Under the pieces are notes generated by a model. The model worked only from the letters and a program-made list of their open reading frames with translations, was not told where the DNA came from and did not search any database. The position numbers and the translations under genes are program-made. DNA of 64,000 nucleotides. It comes from Blastocatellia bacterium AA13. Its GTDB lineage: Bacteria; Acidobacteriota; Blastocatellia; UBA7656. Position 1 is the first letter of the stretch. Every line of letters starts with the position of its first letter. The DNA is taken from positions 186,001 through 250,000 of the forward strand of contig QHVH01000007.1 of NCBI GenBank assembly GCA_003222245.1, given 5' to 3'. Positions 1-9,883 of this stretch are shown piece after piece.

Positions 1-57
1 GCTCGATCCAAGCGCGGCGAACATATCCGCGAATCGCTCCACGTCGTCCGATTTCAT
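1..57 (-). CDS. 5' end of an unrecognised gene running off the left edge
   Basis: On the minus strand an ATG at 57 opens a reading frame that stays open to the window edge. The 19 visible residues begin MKSDDVERFADMFAALGSS. That is too little to assign a family; the acidic, helical start could fit many small cytoplasmic proteins. The gene would be transcribed leftwards, away from the rest of the window. The sequence just upstream (about 68-95) resembles a short motif seen again at 10088-10113 and 34361-34380. A start here is plausible, but no strong Shine-Dalgarno is visible. Confidence 0.4.
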   Translation of the reverse strand, partial: MKSDDVERFADMFAALGSS

Positions 58-393
58 ATTTCGAGAATACTAGAATTACCGTTTGGAATCAACGGGGCGC
101 GAGGATGAATAGGGATGGGGCCGCATCGGCCGCGGGAGTCGGGACATATTCAGGAGCAGAGCACGCTTGTCGGTACAACTCATAAGCGCCAAAGACGCGA
201 AATATAATAGTTCGGGGCGACGCCTGCGTATCGAGCAGCAAGCCGCTCCAAGCACTGAAAGCGCGAATTGTGCGTTTCAAAATAAGCTTGTTAGCTTTTG
301 CTCAGCGCGCGCCAACGAAGCGCTTATGTCGAGCCTTCAGCCGTTACGCTTCTTTTACGCAGCCTCGGCTTAGAACCGCTTTTTTTGATCCTA
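58..393. other. Intergenic region with a partial copy of an intergenic repeat
   Basis: No convincing gene lies here. Two short open frames cross it, but they have no recognisable protein character and appear accidental. Positions about 297-343 resemble, at roughly 85% by eye, the reverse complement of 10043-10091. The shared core is AACGAAGCGCTTATGTCG followed by a CTTCAG-type arm. About 68-95 holds a second short motif, also found next to the copy near 10.09 kb. The stretch separates the convergent end of the alpha-2-macroglobulin gene from the gene at the left edge. Confidence 0.5.
297..343 (+). repeat. Partial copy of intergenic palindromic repeat
   Basis: This 47-base stretch matches the reverse complement of 10043-10091 with a few substitutions and a small insertion. 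It keeps the central block around CGAAGCGCTTATGTCG and the CCTTCAG arm. The copy near 10 kb is longer and carries an additional perfect stem. Its placement in a non-coding gap and in opposite orientation is typical of REP-like elements. The exact limits are uncertain. Confidence 0.5.
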
Positions 394-3300
394 TCAGTGC
401 TTGTCTTCGACTCTGATCCGGGCCTCGGTTCCGTTGCACCTGATCTCAGGTGTATACATAGCGTGGCCCACTACCGGCAACGCGTGAAAGACGCCCGGCG
501 CCTCAGCCCTCAAATCATATCGCATTTCCCAGACGCCCTCGGGAAGCTTGTCGATGAACATTGCAACCTTCCGGTCTCTCAATTCCTGATAAACCCATCG
601 AGTCCTTCCCGTGTAGTCTTCGTTATCCAACTGCCCTGACGCTTGAATCCGGCGTTGAGAATTCATTCGGTTATTCTGCTTCACCACGAGCGCAACGGGC
701 TGGGCGATAGGCTTAGTTGAGTTCGACTCTGTTGCGGAACCATGTTCTCCAAACAGCCGCGCGACGGCGCCGGACTTCAACTCTTTCGCGTACATAGACT
801 CGCCGCTTTGAATCTCTACTGCTTCAAGCCCGGCGGGCTTCAGATCCTCGAAGAGGAGATATTCGTAGTTGTTCTTTGCTTCGACGGTCAGCACGACCTC
901 CACCCCATCGCCGCTCGAAACCGTTTCTCCGTCCCGCAGAGGCAGCCGCTCATACGCATATCCTTTCAGCAGGGTCGGTCGTCCGACCAGTTTGTAGTAA
1001 TCGCGGCGAACGAATATTTCATTGCCGGCCTCCGTTATCGGCTCTTCCGTGCTGAAGAATTCGGCATTCGCCGCGAAATAAATCGGGCCGTCGCCGCCCC
1101 GGCGCGTTATGCGAATGTCATTCTCGCCGTCGCGAATATATCTTCGATCCACGGTGAATTTACTCGGAGCGCTCAGGGCATCTTCGGCCGTGAGCCGCTT
1201 GGAAGCGACGGGTTGTCCGTTGACTACGAGATCATAGGCGACATTCGGGGACATCTCTCCGCTCTGCTTCAAGTAATCGTTCAAGGTGAGAATTGTGATC
1301 GCGGTGTCGCGGGTGTTGCTCCATTGGGAGCCGCGGCGGTTCTTGATCAGCCAATTAGTCACCGGCTCGATAAGCTTGTTTTTCGGGTCGATCGCGAGCA
1401 ACGCCCGCAGCGCGAATGAAGTCGCTTCGACGCCGCCATCCGACCAGCGCCAGTACACACCGTCTTCACCCCAGTGAGCGGTTCCAATCACCGCATCGTG
1501 AGACTGCTGAGGACCGCGTTGAATGATCGAAGTATCCGGAGCCGAGTCTATTTTCACGCCGTTCTCGAGATTCGCGATCAACGTCCTGGCTTTATCGGTA
1601 TAGCCGAAGTAATGCACTCCAAGCGCAAACAACGATCGAGTGTATGCGTTCAGCCGGTCGCGATTGTCCCACAGATTTTGAACGGCTTTGTCCTGGAACC
1701 GCGAAACGTCGCGGAGGCCTGCCGTCTCGTGATAAGCCGCAAGCGCGTGCAGCATGAATGCCTGCATATCGAAATTCAACTCTTCATCGACCAATGTCTT
1801 GTCCAGGAAAGCCGCGCCGCGTTGAAGCACGTCGGATTTGATGTCGACGCCGGCGCTCCGGGCCAGGCAGAAACCCCAGACGACGTAAGCCGTCATGAAA
1901 TGATCGCTTTCACCATCCTTCCACCAACCCCAGCCTCCGTCCGCGTGTTGAAATCCGTACAGGCGGTCGAGCCCTTGTTTGACCATCTCATCGAGCTTGC
2001 GAAGATCAGCCGCTCCCCTGGGATGAGTCTGATTGGCCGTGTCCTGCTCGATGCCGCCGAAGATTCGGCCCATTATGTTTTCAGGTTTGAAGCCCAGATC
2101 AGAGAGCGTCTTTCGAGTTATCACGGCGGGAAGGAAGCGGCTCATCGTCTGTTCGGTGCAACCGTAGGGATAGTCGATCAGGTACGGAAGCGCGTCCAGC
2201 ATCGTAACAGCCATGGTCGGCGCTATCTGAACCGTCAGCGTAGTCGAATCATGTTTTCGTTCCGCCGGGATATTGAGCTTGACCGTCACTTCCTCCCCGC
2301 GAACCTTGCCCGACTTCGAGACGAATTTCTCGATGCCGTGTTCGTATACGACGAATCTCTTTTCCATGGCATCCGAGAATTTCGAGCCTCGCGCGGAGAC
2401 CTTCAACATTGCATTTCCCGGATCTTTGACCGCGACAAGCCAGTCGACGCGAGCTTCTCCATTGGCGGCTACGTTGATGGGACCCTGCTCACCTTTGGCA
2501 GGCTTGCCGTCGTGCATCAGGCCCGTAACCATGACTCCCTGGGCGGCGATTGAAGGCGCAATATTCATCGGAGCGTCTGTGTTGTTGTTGATGACGGCGG
2601 AGATGGTCACCAGGTCTCCTGCCACAAAAAAGCGAGGCGCTTCGAGGCGGCAGATGAGCGGTTGTTTTGTCAGCACGGTCGCGTGGCCTATGCCGAATTG
2701 ATTTCCGTCAGTCGCCGCGCGCGCAGTCGCTGTCCAGCCAGTCAGCGAATCCGGAAACTTCACTTTCACCGACGCCTTTCCGTTCTTGTCGGTCATCACA
2801 TCCGGGATCCAGAGCGCAGTCGAACGGAAGTCGTTTCGCACCTGAACCGCCGGTTCTCCTCTACCCGCGGCGTCTTTGCGAAAATCGCGCGCGCCGGCAT
2901 CGAGCTCCTTCGCGGCTTTGGCTTTGAAGGAATCCGCGGGCGCCGAAGCGGGAGCTAACAAAGCCAGAGATTGAGCGCCGGCGGTAACCGTCACACTTTC
3001 GGTGGTTCCAAAGGCTCTATCCGCGCCGTTGACTCCGTCGATTACGCCGTTCGCGGATCCGCCATAGCCCCGTCCAGGTCCGCGGCCGTTAACAGCTCGC
3101 CCTTCTTCATCCTTCTGGAGCTGAGAAATGCGGTCGTCGACAAGCGTTTTGTTAGCTCCCTCAACAAGTTTCGTATAGCTCTTCTGCTGAAACGTGCTCG
3201 TGGTCTGCACGTATTGTTGGCGTTTCTGACCGTAATAGAACTGCCGTGGATCGCCTGCGTAATCGCCCTGAATGTAGAAAACCGATTCGTCTACCAGTCC

Positions 3301-6300
3301 CATCGCGACTTCGGCGCTGACCGGTTTGCCATCAACGTCTCGAGCCGTAACCGTTAGCGTGCCTTCTTCCCGAGGCTGGTATTCGCTTCGGTCAGTCTTA
3401 ACATCGACGCTGAGAAAGTGCTCAACCGGAGGAACAATGACTTGCTTCGTATCGACGAAGATCTGGCGGTCGCTTACCATCGCGGCGCTCAGAAGTACGT
3501 TCGGAACGTGCTTGTCTTCCACGGGAAACTCGATCAGTTTCACAGCGCCCGTCATATGGACAAGCTGGTAATTGTAAATCTCCTCGCCTTCCACGCCGAA
3601 AAGCACATAACGATCGTTCGTCGGAGCAACCAGCATCACCGGCGCTCTTTGGCCCGCCCGAAACGAATCCTTGTCCACTATGATTTCGAGACCGCCGTGG
3701 CGATAGCCGAGATCGGTGCTCGCGCCGGTGGCGACCCACACCGCGGTTTCACCGGTGATCGGCGCCGCGCCTTTATCTTCGCTGGTCCACGCCGCGCGAT
3801 AGTAACCCTCCCGTCCGGGAGTAAAGCTGAATTGCGCGTCGCCCTGCGCATCCGTCTTCACAACAAGGCTCGTCACGTCTTCGTGCTCGTAGCCTTGAAA
3901 CTTCAATTGCCACGGACGCGTGCCCGAGGTCACCGGAGGCGGGAATGCGCCTCGATCCTTCAAGGCTTTGAGACCTGCCCCCTTCACTTCATTTCCGTTG
4001 GGATCGATCCATATCTCGTACCAATAGTCTCGCGTGACCTTGACCCTTCCTTCGGTTGAAACAGGCTGGTCGTTCGCATCGAGGGCTTTTATATCCACCT
4101 CCACCTTATCCTGAGGCTTGTAGAGATAATGCCCGGTGTGCGCCTGAACATAGTATCGCTGCCTCGTTACTCTCACCGTATTGCTGGCGGCTATTTCTCG
4201 ACGCGACGAATCGGTCACGCGTGCTTCAACCAGGTACTCGAAATCCTGCTGTGAGCCGCGGGGCGTATCGAATGTCAAAGAGGCCCGCCCCGCCGCATCC
4301 GTCTTGAGAACCTCACGCTTGATCACCTGTCCCTGCCGGCCTCCATAGTTGTAGTAGCGAGGCGTATTGTCGTCGTAATACCACTCGTACTCGTGAGACT
4401 GATGCCAGTAGCGATAAAACGGATTTTGATAGACCAGCACCTCAACCGTGGCGTTGGCGACGCCCCCGCCGAAGTAATAGTCGGCTTGAATGTTGATGCC
4501 GACCTTCTCGCCCATTCGAAAAGTCTTCTTCTTGCCGTCCTCCTCAGGCGTTTTGACGCTCACCTTGAATTCCGGGAGCTTGTACTCCTCCAATCGAAAG
4601 AGCACCGCATTTCCAATCTGGTTGTGACGGCCCGCATCCCAAAACGTGACGCGGTATTCGCCCAGCGCCATCGAGTCCTTGAGATCGAGCGAACCCCACA
4701 CACTCCCGAATGAATTCAATGGAGCCTTGCCGGCGAGGACTTTTGTCCCTCTAGAGTCGGCCGCCTCGTACTCGATCGTCTGGTTGGCGGGAGTCGAGTA
4801 CACGCCGTTAGCGTAGAGCCTTGCGACGAACTTCCATTGCACGGATTCACCCGGCCTATAAGCGGGCCGATCGGTAAAAGCATAGATCTTCCAGGGCTGG
4901 TTGTTATTGACATAGCCCCGGCCGTATCCGCTCGCGAACGCTTGCCTGTCCGCAAGCGCGGCAGTCGCATAGACCTGTCCGTTGTAAATAGTCTTCTTCA
5001 GATCGAATACCGCTATACCGTCCGCATTCGTGCTCTTGAGGCTATTGACCCATACATAGCGATTCCCATCGTAGGTCTGCTGCCACAGCTTGACCGCCGC
5101 CTCCGCAACAGGCGCGCCGGTTACGGCATTGCAGTAGTAGACCAGAGCCTTCGTGCCGGATGTCTTCAGAACGAGAGATGTGTCGGTTACAAGTATGAGG
5201 TCGCGAGCCTTGACTTTACCGCTCGATACCTCCATCGCGTAAGCGCCCGCGGGCAGCTTGCGGTCCAGGCGAACGAGCTCCTGGCCGGGCACATAATCGC
5301 CTTTATCGCCCGTGTCCTTCGCCCAGGACTTCACAAGGTCGCGGCCGTTCGTGACGATGTGATACACACCGGAGCCGTCGTCGTCGCCGTCATCCCTGTT
5401 CGAGAAACGCACGTCGCGCGTCAGGTCGACTTTATAGAGAGCGAAATCGATTCGTTTGACATTGCGCCAAGTCGTATCGAATTGGATCTCGGAGTCCGGC
5501 AAGAATACGCTGGAAACAGAGAGGCTGACCGAAGCCGCGGTGATCTCTTCTATCTGGCTCTTCACCTGATCGTAGAAACGGCTCTCGCCTTTTTGATGCT
5601 CGCTCGCGAAACGGCGAAGCAGCTCGAGGGCTTTCGGGTAATCGGACTCTTTAGTCCACTGGCCATTCGCTAGCTGGACCCGACGGCCATAGCTGACCAT
5701 CCACTCGGCGTAATAGTAGAGCGCGTCGTCATACCAGTCGGTGGTCTTTCCCGGTTTGATGGCGGCTTCGAACTCTTCAGGCACGCGCTGTTGTTCGTCA
5801 TCGCTTCCGCCTTGTCCTCTGATGGTCATCGCCAACAGGTAATGGAGGTGCGCCTGATCGTTTGTCGTCTTCGCGATCTTTAATCCGTTTTCCAGAATTT
5901 CGCGCGGGATAAAATTGCCGTAGTAGCCATAATAGTAGTACGGCTCGTTCCAAGCTGGCTTGGCGATCTTCCAAACGATCTTCAAGTATCGATCGCGTGC
6001 GGTGTCTATGTCGGCGGAACCCGCCCACCAATCCAGCGCCTGTTGATAGAATTGCCATCCCTGGCCCCAGTTTTTTGATGAGTTTCGCGTCCACCAGAAA
6101 TCTCCGAGCGATTCCTGAACCTCCGCCCAGATGGGGTCGTGATCCTCGACCCTGGTGGTATCGCGAACAAGCGCCTCAAGCGCTCGGCGGGCCTCTTCGT
6201 ATTTCGTATTGTCCGAAGTGCGTGTTGCATCCTGCGCGCGCCACTCGGTGTCGGCAAGCCTGAAATCGACCCATCGTGAGTCTTTGGGCGACAGGTTGAG

Positions 6301-6468
6301 AGCACGCATCTTTAGATAGACGTCGTGAGATTTCCCATATGAGCCGTCAACATAGAGTTGTTCGGCTTCTGATTTGAGCCTGTCGTAATCTGTTTGGGGA
6401 ATTTGGTAGGCGTGAGTTACCGCAAGCCCGAAGGCGAGAAGAAGTACCAATACGATTATAGTTTTCAT
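394..6468 (-). CDS. Secreted alpha-2-macroglobulin family protein with thioester motif
   Basis: This 2024-residue protein is a bacterial alpha-2-macroglobulin (A2M), a periplasmic or extracellular protease trap. It starts with a clear signal peptide (MKTIIVLVLLLAFGLAVTHA, residues 1-20) with no lipobox cysteine, so it is probably released rather than a lipoprotein. Residues about 20-330 are rich in W/Y helices and look TPR-like. MG-type beta-sandwich domains follow, and a region around residues 1060-1170 could be a bait segment. The thioester motif GCTEQ is present with Cys1437, followed by the alpha-helical thioester domain and a C-terminal receptor-like domain. It is longer than E. coli YfhM (about 1650 residues), mainly through the N-terminal extension. 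No penicillin-binding protein 1C gene, the usual partner of lipoprotein A2Ms, is adjacent. The family call is firm; the exact role is inferred. Confidence 0.93.
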   Translation of the reverse strand: MKTIIVLVLLLAFGLAVTHAYQIPQTDYDRLKSEAEQLYVDGSYGKSHDVYLKMRALNLSPKDSRWVDFRLADTEWRAQDATRTSDNTKYEEARRALEALVRDTTRVEDHDPIWAEVQESLGDFWWTRNSSKNWGQGWQFYQQALDWWAGSADIDTARDRYLKIVWKIAKPAWNEPYYYYGYYGNFIPREILENGLKIAKTTNDQAHLHYLLAMTIRGQGGSDDEQQRVPEEFEAAIKPGKTTDWYDDALYYYAEWMVSYGRRVQLANGQWTKESDYPKALELLRRFASEHQKGESRFYDQVKSQIEEITAASVSLSVSSVFLPDSEIQFDTTWRNVKRIDFALYKVDLTRDVRFSNRDDGDDDGSGVYHIVTNGRDLVKSWAKDTGDKGDYVPGQELVRLDRKLPAGAYAMEVSSGKVKARDLILVTDTSLVLKTSGTKALVYYCNAVTGAPVAEAAVKLWQQTYDGNRYVWVNSLKSTNADGIAVFDLKKTIYNGQVYATAALADRQAFASGYGRGYVNNNQPWKIYAFTDRPAYRPGESVQWKFVARLYANGVYSTPANQTIEYEAADSRGTKVLAGKAPLNSFGSVWGSLDLKDSMALGEYRVTFWDAGRHNQIGNAVLFRLEEYKLPEFKVSVKTPEEDGKKKTFRMGEKVGINIQADYYFGGGVANATVEVLVYQNPFYRYWHQSHEYEWYYDDNTPRYYNYGGRQGQVIKREVLKTDAAGRASLTFDTPRGSQQDFEYLVEARVTDSSRREIAASNTVRVTRQRYYVQAHTGHYLYKPQDKVEVDIKALDANDQPVSTEGRVKVTRDYWYEIWIDPNGNEVKGAGLKALKDRGAFPPPVTSGTRPWQLKFQGYEHEDVTSLVVKTDAQGDAQFSFTPGREGYYRAAWTSEDKGAAPITGETAVWVATGASTDLGYRHGGLEIIVDKDSFRAGQRAPVMLVAPTNDRYVLFGVEGEEIYNYQLVHMTGAVKLIEFPVEDKHVPNVLLSAAMVSDRQIFVDTKQVIVPPVEHFLSVDVKTDRSEYQPREEGTLTVTARDVDGKPVSAEVAMGLVDESVFYIQGDYAGDPRQFYYGQKRQQYVQTTSTFQQKSYTKLVEGANKTLVDDRISQLQKDEEGRAVNGRGPGRGYGGSANGVIDGVNGADRAFGTTESVTVTAGAQSLALLAPASAPADSFKAKAAKELDAGARDFRKDAAGRGEPAVQVRNDFRSTALWIPDVMTDKNGKASVKVKFPDSLTGWTATARAATDGNQFGIGHATVLTKQPLICRLEAPRFFVAGDLVTISAVINNNTDAPMNIAPSIAAQGVMVTGLMHDGKPAKGEQGPINVAANGEARVDWLVAVKDPGNAMLKVSARGSKFSDAMEKRFVVYEHGIEKFVSKSGKVRGEEVTVKLNIPAERKHDSTTLTVQIAPTMAVTMLDALPYLIDYPYGCTEQTMSRFLPAVITRKTLSDLGFKPENIMGRIFGGIEQDTANQTHPRGAADLRKLDEMVKQGLDRLYGFQHADGGWGWWKDGESDHFMTAYVVWGFCLARSAGVDIKSDVLQRGAAFLDKTLVDEELNFDMQAFMLHALAAYHETAGLRDVSRFQDKAVQNLWDNRDRLNAYTRSLFALGVHYFGYTDKARTLIANLENGVKIDSAPDTSIIQRGPQQSHDAVIGTAHWGEDGVYWRWSDGGVEATSFALRALLAIDPKNKLIEPVTNWLIKNRRGSQWSNTRDTAITILTLNDYLKQSGEMSPNVAYDLVVNGQPVASKRLTAEDALSAPSKFTVDRRYIRDGENDIRITRRGGDGPIYFAANAEFFSTEEPITEAGNEIFVRRDYYKLVGRPTLLKGYAYERLPLRDGETVSSGDGVEVVLTVEAKNNYEYLLFEDLKPAGLEAVEIQSGESMYAKELKSGAVARLFGEHGSATESNSTKPIAQPVALVVKQNNRMNSQRRIQASGQLDNEDYTGRTRWVYQELRDRKVAMFIDKLPEGVWEMRYDLRAEAPGVFHALPVVGHAMYTPEIRCNGTEARIRVEDKH

Positions 6469-6719
6469 GAGAGCGCGTTCCTCAATGACACTTTTATTGG
6501 AGTACCTGTCACAATACGGAGTAGCCGTCGAACAATGCTACCGAGATCATCCGGATTGTCTTTTGAGCATCCGTTTGATTGAACGCCACACCCGGATTTT
6601 GTTGCAGCGTTGACCGAATGTTTCTGCTCAGGCGACAAAGCCAATGTTAGAGCGACGACCTTGAAAAGAGACAGGGGAACCAGCAGAATCGGGTGAGCAA
6701 TTTCCACAAGGAGGGATCG

Positions 6720-7193
6720 ATGGTCGGTTTGGGACGCCGTTCACCTCGCCTATTGTCATTCATAACATCGTTATTCATCGCCGCGAATTTACTTCTTGTG
6801 AGCTTGCCGGCAAGACCTGTCAATTCGTCAGGTCTCAACCCCGGAGAAATCAGTCGTGACCGGCGGACTTCCTCCGCCCCTGCTTTCAAAGACTCGCGAG
6901 CCGCCCTGGCATTGAATGACCTTCCCTTGAGCTTCCAGCCAGGTCCCGATAGTAAAGCAGAGAACGAGGGCCGATTGAGTTTCGTATCACGCCGACCCGG
7001 CGCTGAAATCGTTCTGTCATCCAATGAAGCGATGCTGACGATTCGCTCCGAGTCTGACAACGATCATGGACCAGGAGAGAATACTTCCGAAACGACGCGT
7101 CTGAAGATGAGATTTGTCGGAGCAGCGCAAGTACAACCAGAAGGCGTCGACAAACGGGAATCGAAGAGCAGTTACTTTCTAGCAGGCTGCTGA
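6720..7193 (+). pseudogene. 5' fragment of an SBBP beta-propeller protein, truncated by an IS end
   Basis: The start is ATG 6720, preceded by an excellent Shine-Dalgarno AAGGAGGG (6708-6715); an in-frame GTG at 6693 is upstream of that site and less likely. The 157 residues begin with a basic region and a hydrophobic signal segment (about residues 8-30). They then follow the usual N-terminal lead of acidobacterial SBBP proteins: a 'lPLSFQPGPDSKAENEGRLSFVSR'-like motif, an 'EAMLTIR' strand, a 'LKMRFVGA' strand, and 'KSSYFL'. The frame ends at a stop created by the IS terminal sequence at 7182-7197. Intact relatives continue from 'SYFLGND' into the propeller, so this is the amputated head of the gene that resumes near 7380. 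Confidence 0.75.
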
Positions 7194-7381
7194 AAAAGGC
7201 TCGTTTGGTTTGGGAAATGGAGTAACCTGGTTTGAATTAGAACGTATATAGAAGGAGCAGGTGAAATCCAAAACAAAATAAACGAGGGACAATGCGAGGA
7301 GACGATTTTCAGCAAGCGGCAATGTACAGCTACCTATCGCCGGAACAGAGGGTGCCACAAGATCATCCGCTGAGGCCGCTT
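7182..7381 (+). mobile_element. Insertion-sequence remnant: left end plus first 30 codons of transposase
   Basis: The stretch begins with GCAGGCTGCTGAAAAAGGC-like bases (7182-7200), which resemble the terminal inverted repeats of IS5/IS1182-type elements. After a short non-coding leader, an ATG at 7292 starts a peptide reading MRGDDFQQAAMYSYLSPEQR, then VPQDHPLRPL. This is the characteristic N-terminus of transposases whose members begin 'MRG.D..Q..MFSYVSPE.RVP.DHPLR'. At about 7381 the reading frame passes straight into SBBP propeller sequence. The rest of the transposase and the right IS end are absent, so an internal deletion removed them together with part of the SBBP gene. No target duplication can be verified. 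Confidence 0.75.
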
Positions 7382-9883
7382 GCCGGAGACGCGGATGCAC
7401 ATGGATCCGCGGTAGCGGTCGATTCCACCGGCTGCGTCTACGTAGCAGGAAGCGCCGGCCTCTTTCCTACAACCGAAGGCGCCTTTCAAACAGGTCCGCT
7501 CTCGGGAGCCTTTGTAGCCAAGCTCAATCCCGAAGGTTCAAGGCTCATCTATTCCACCTTCATAGCCGGAATGAGCGGCGTGGATTCCGTCGTCGGCATA
7601 GCGGTTGATAAGGACGGCAACGCCTACGTGGCAGGCGAAAGTTACTCGCTCGACTTTCCGTTGACTCCTGGAGCCGCGCAAACAACGCGAGGCAGCGATG
7701 CTCTGGATACCTTCATCGCCAAACTGAGTCCTGACGGATCACAACTGATCTATTCAACACTCCTTGGCGGAATCGGTATCGACGTTCCGACCGGCATCGC
7801 CATCGACGCGGCTTCGAACGCTTACGTTACCGGGTTCACGACCTCATCCGATTTTCCAACAACCGAAGGCGCTTTTCAGACTGAAGCAGGCAGCGACTAC
7901 TATTCGGCATTCGTCACGAAAGTAAATCAGGATGGAACCGCGTTCGACTACTCGACATATCTCGCGGGCGACGGCGATGGATTGTCGTACGGAATCGCGG
8001 TCAGCGCTAACGGCAATGCGTATGTAACCGGCTACACTACGGCCGAAGACTTTCCAATCACCTCAGGAGCGTTCCAGACCACAATAAGCGGTGAATACGA
8101 CGTGTTTGTCACCGAGTTGGATGAGAAGGGCGCGGCGCCTGTCTACTCGACTTTTATCGGCGGCAAGGGGAACGATCAGGGTTATGCCATTGCCGTAGAC
8201 CCCTCGGGGAGCGCTTATGTTGCAGGCGAAACCAGCAGCCGCGATTTTCCGACCAGCAAGAGCGCGTTTCAACGCTCACACGCGGGCGCCTCATCCGCTG
8301 GCGCTGTGGGAAACGACGGCTTCGTTGCGAAGTTGAATGCGGGCGGCACTGCTCTGATCTACTCGACGTATCTCGGCGGTTGGAGCGACGATGAGATAGC
8401 GAGCATCACGGTCGACTCGACCGGCAGCGTCTACGTTGCAGGCGCTACCAGTTCGTTTGATTTTCCTGTCGTCAATCCGTTTCAACAGTTCAACGGCGGC
8501 GGCCCTTCATTCAGGAGCACCGACGGCGGCGCAAACTGGAATGCCGTTCGGACGGGGCTCACCAGCGCCAACGTGACCTGCCTGGTTACGGCCGCCGACG
8601 ATACGGCAGTCATCTATGCGGGAACAGTGGATGACGGCGTGTTCAAAAGCATAGATCGCGGCGCGACATGGAATCACGCCGGGCTCACCGGTGAAAAAAT
8701 ATTCGCCCTGACGGTGGACGCTGACGGCTCGACAATGTACGCCGGGTCTTCGGCAGGGGTTCGGCGCTCAACGGATGGAGGCCGACACTGGTCGGACCCT
8801 CCGGCTGCAACTTATGCCGCGCGGGCGCTGCTCGCCGATCCGTCTGAGAAAGGAACGCTGTACGCCGGAGTCGGCTACAACGCCGAGACTCTTCTCAAGA
8901 GCACCGATGCGGGATCGACATGGAGTCCAACCGGATTAACTGGCGTCGCCAACCTGTCATTCGGGATCGATGCGCGAAATGACTCGATTCTCTACGCCGG
9001 ATTTACGTCAGGAAAGGCGCTCGAACACGGCGGCGTGGTAAAGAGTACCGATGGCGGCGCTACGTGGCAAACAACCGCGCTGACCGACTCAAAAATAACG
9101 GCGTTAACAGTGGCCTCGCAGGATGGCTCGATCCTGGCGGGAAGCAGCGACGGCCTTATCGCCCGAAGCACGGACGGAGGAGTGAGTTGGAGCGGCAATG
9201 TTGACGGAGGGCTGGCCGATGAAATTCGGTGTATAACCGTTGGCTCGAACGACGGATCAACCGTCTTTGTAGGGACAAAGAGAGGTCTCTACATCACCAG
9301 GGATCGAGGCGGCTCGTGGAGCGAGCGCGATGACGGCCTATTGCGCCCATCGGTCAATGCCATCGTCGTAGATCCGAAGCGCCCTGCGAATGTGTACGTC
9401 GGTACCGGAGACAGTCCTGAGGACGCGTTCCTGGCAAAACTAAACCCCGCCGGGTCGGCGCTCTTATTCTCGACCTACATTGGAGGAATGAGCGACGATC
9501 ACGGCGCTTCGGTTGCGCTAGATAAGTTCGGAAGAGTCTGCTTCACGGGCACGACGGGCTCGATGAATTTCTCCACGACCGCGGGTACTCTGCAAGCTGA
9601 ATCAAACGCCGCGCCGCTTGCGTTTGTGATCCAAATAAGGGCTCCGCTGATCAAGAACGCGGTGCTGATTGACAAGACCTTGACCGTCGCGGGCGAGGGC
9701 TTCGACGAAGGCGCGGTGGTGTTGATCAATGGGCTGGAACAGAAAACAAAGAAGGACGCAGGAGGCACGACTACGACGCTTTCCGTCAAGAAAGCAGGCA
9801 AGGCGATCGGAATCGGTAAGAGCGTGATTCGCGTCCGCAACTCGGATGGCACATTGTCACCGGAGTTCCCGTTCTCGCCGTAG
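7292..9883 (+). CDS. Chimeric ORF: transposase N-terminus fused to SBBP/BNR propeller protein
   Basis: This 863-residue frame is open throughout, but its first 30 residues come from an IS transposase. From about residue 31 it shows SBBP (seven-bladed beta-propeller) repeats of the form 'G.A.AVD..GNAYV.G.T.S.DFP.T.GAFQT' to about residue 400. A sialidase/BNR-like propeller with 'STDGG..W' motifs follows (about 406-700), then one more SBBP unit (711-760) and a C-terminal IPT/TIG-like domain (about 783-863). Relatives are secreted or surface proteins, yet this ORF has no signal peptide because the native one lies in the 6720-7193 fragment. It is therefore probably a pseudogene remainder, or a protein retargeted to the cytoplasm if translated. 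The IS leader contains no obvious promoter. Confidence 0.75.
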   Translation: MRGDDFQQAAMYSYLSPEQRVPQDHPLRPLAGDADAHGSAVAVDSTGCVYVAGSAGLFPTTEGAFQTGPLSGAFVAKLNPEGSRLIYSTFIAGMSGVDSVVGIAVDKDGNAYVAGESYSLDFPLTPGAAQTTRGSDALDTFIAKLSPDGSQLIYSTLLGGIGIDVPTGIAIDAASNAYVTGFTTSSDFPTTEGAFQTEAGSDYYSAFVTKVNQDGTAFDYSTYLAGDGDGLSYGIAVSANGNAYVTGYTTAEDFPITSGAFQTTISGEYDVFVTELDEKGAAPVYSTFIGGKGNDQGYAIAVDPSGSAYVAGETSSRDFPTSKSAFQRSHAGASSAGAVGNDGFVAKLNAGGTALIYSTYLGGWSDDEIASITVDSTGSVYVAGATSSFDFPVVNPFQQFNGGGPSFRSTDGGANWNAVRTGLTSANVTCLVTAADDTAVIYAGTVDDGVFKSIDRGATWNHAGLTGEKIFALTVDADGSTMYAGSSAGVRRSTDGGRHWSDPPAATYAARALLADPSEKGTLYAGVGYNAETLLKSTDAGSTWSPTGLTGVANLSFGIDARNDSILYAGFTSGKALEHGGVVKSTDGGATWQTTALTDSKITALTVASQDGSILAGSSDGLIARSTDGGVSWSGNVDGGLADEIRCITVGSNDGSTVFVGTKRGLYITRDRGGSWSERDDGLLRPSVNAIVVDPKRPANVYVGTGDSPEDAFLAKLNPAGSALLFSTYIGGMSDDHGASVALDKFGRVCFTGTTGSMNFSTTAGTLQAESNAAPLAFVIQIRAPLIKNAVLIDKTLTVAGEGFDEGAVVLINGLEQKTKKDAGGTTTTLSVKKAGKAIGIGKSVIRVRNSDGTLSPEFPFSP

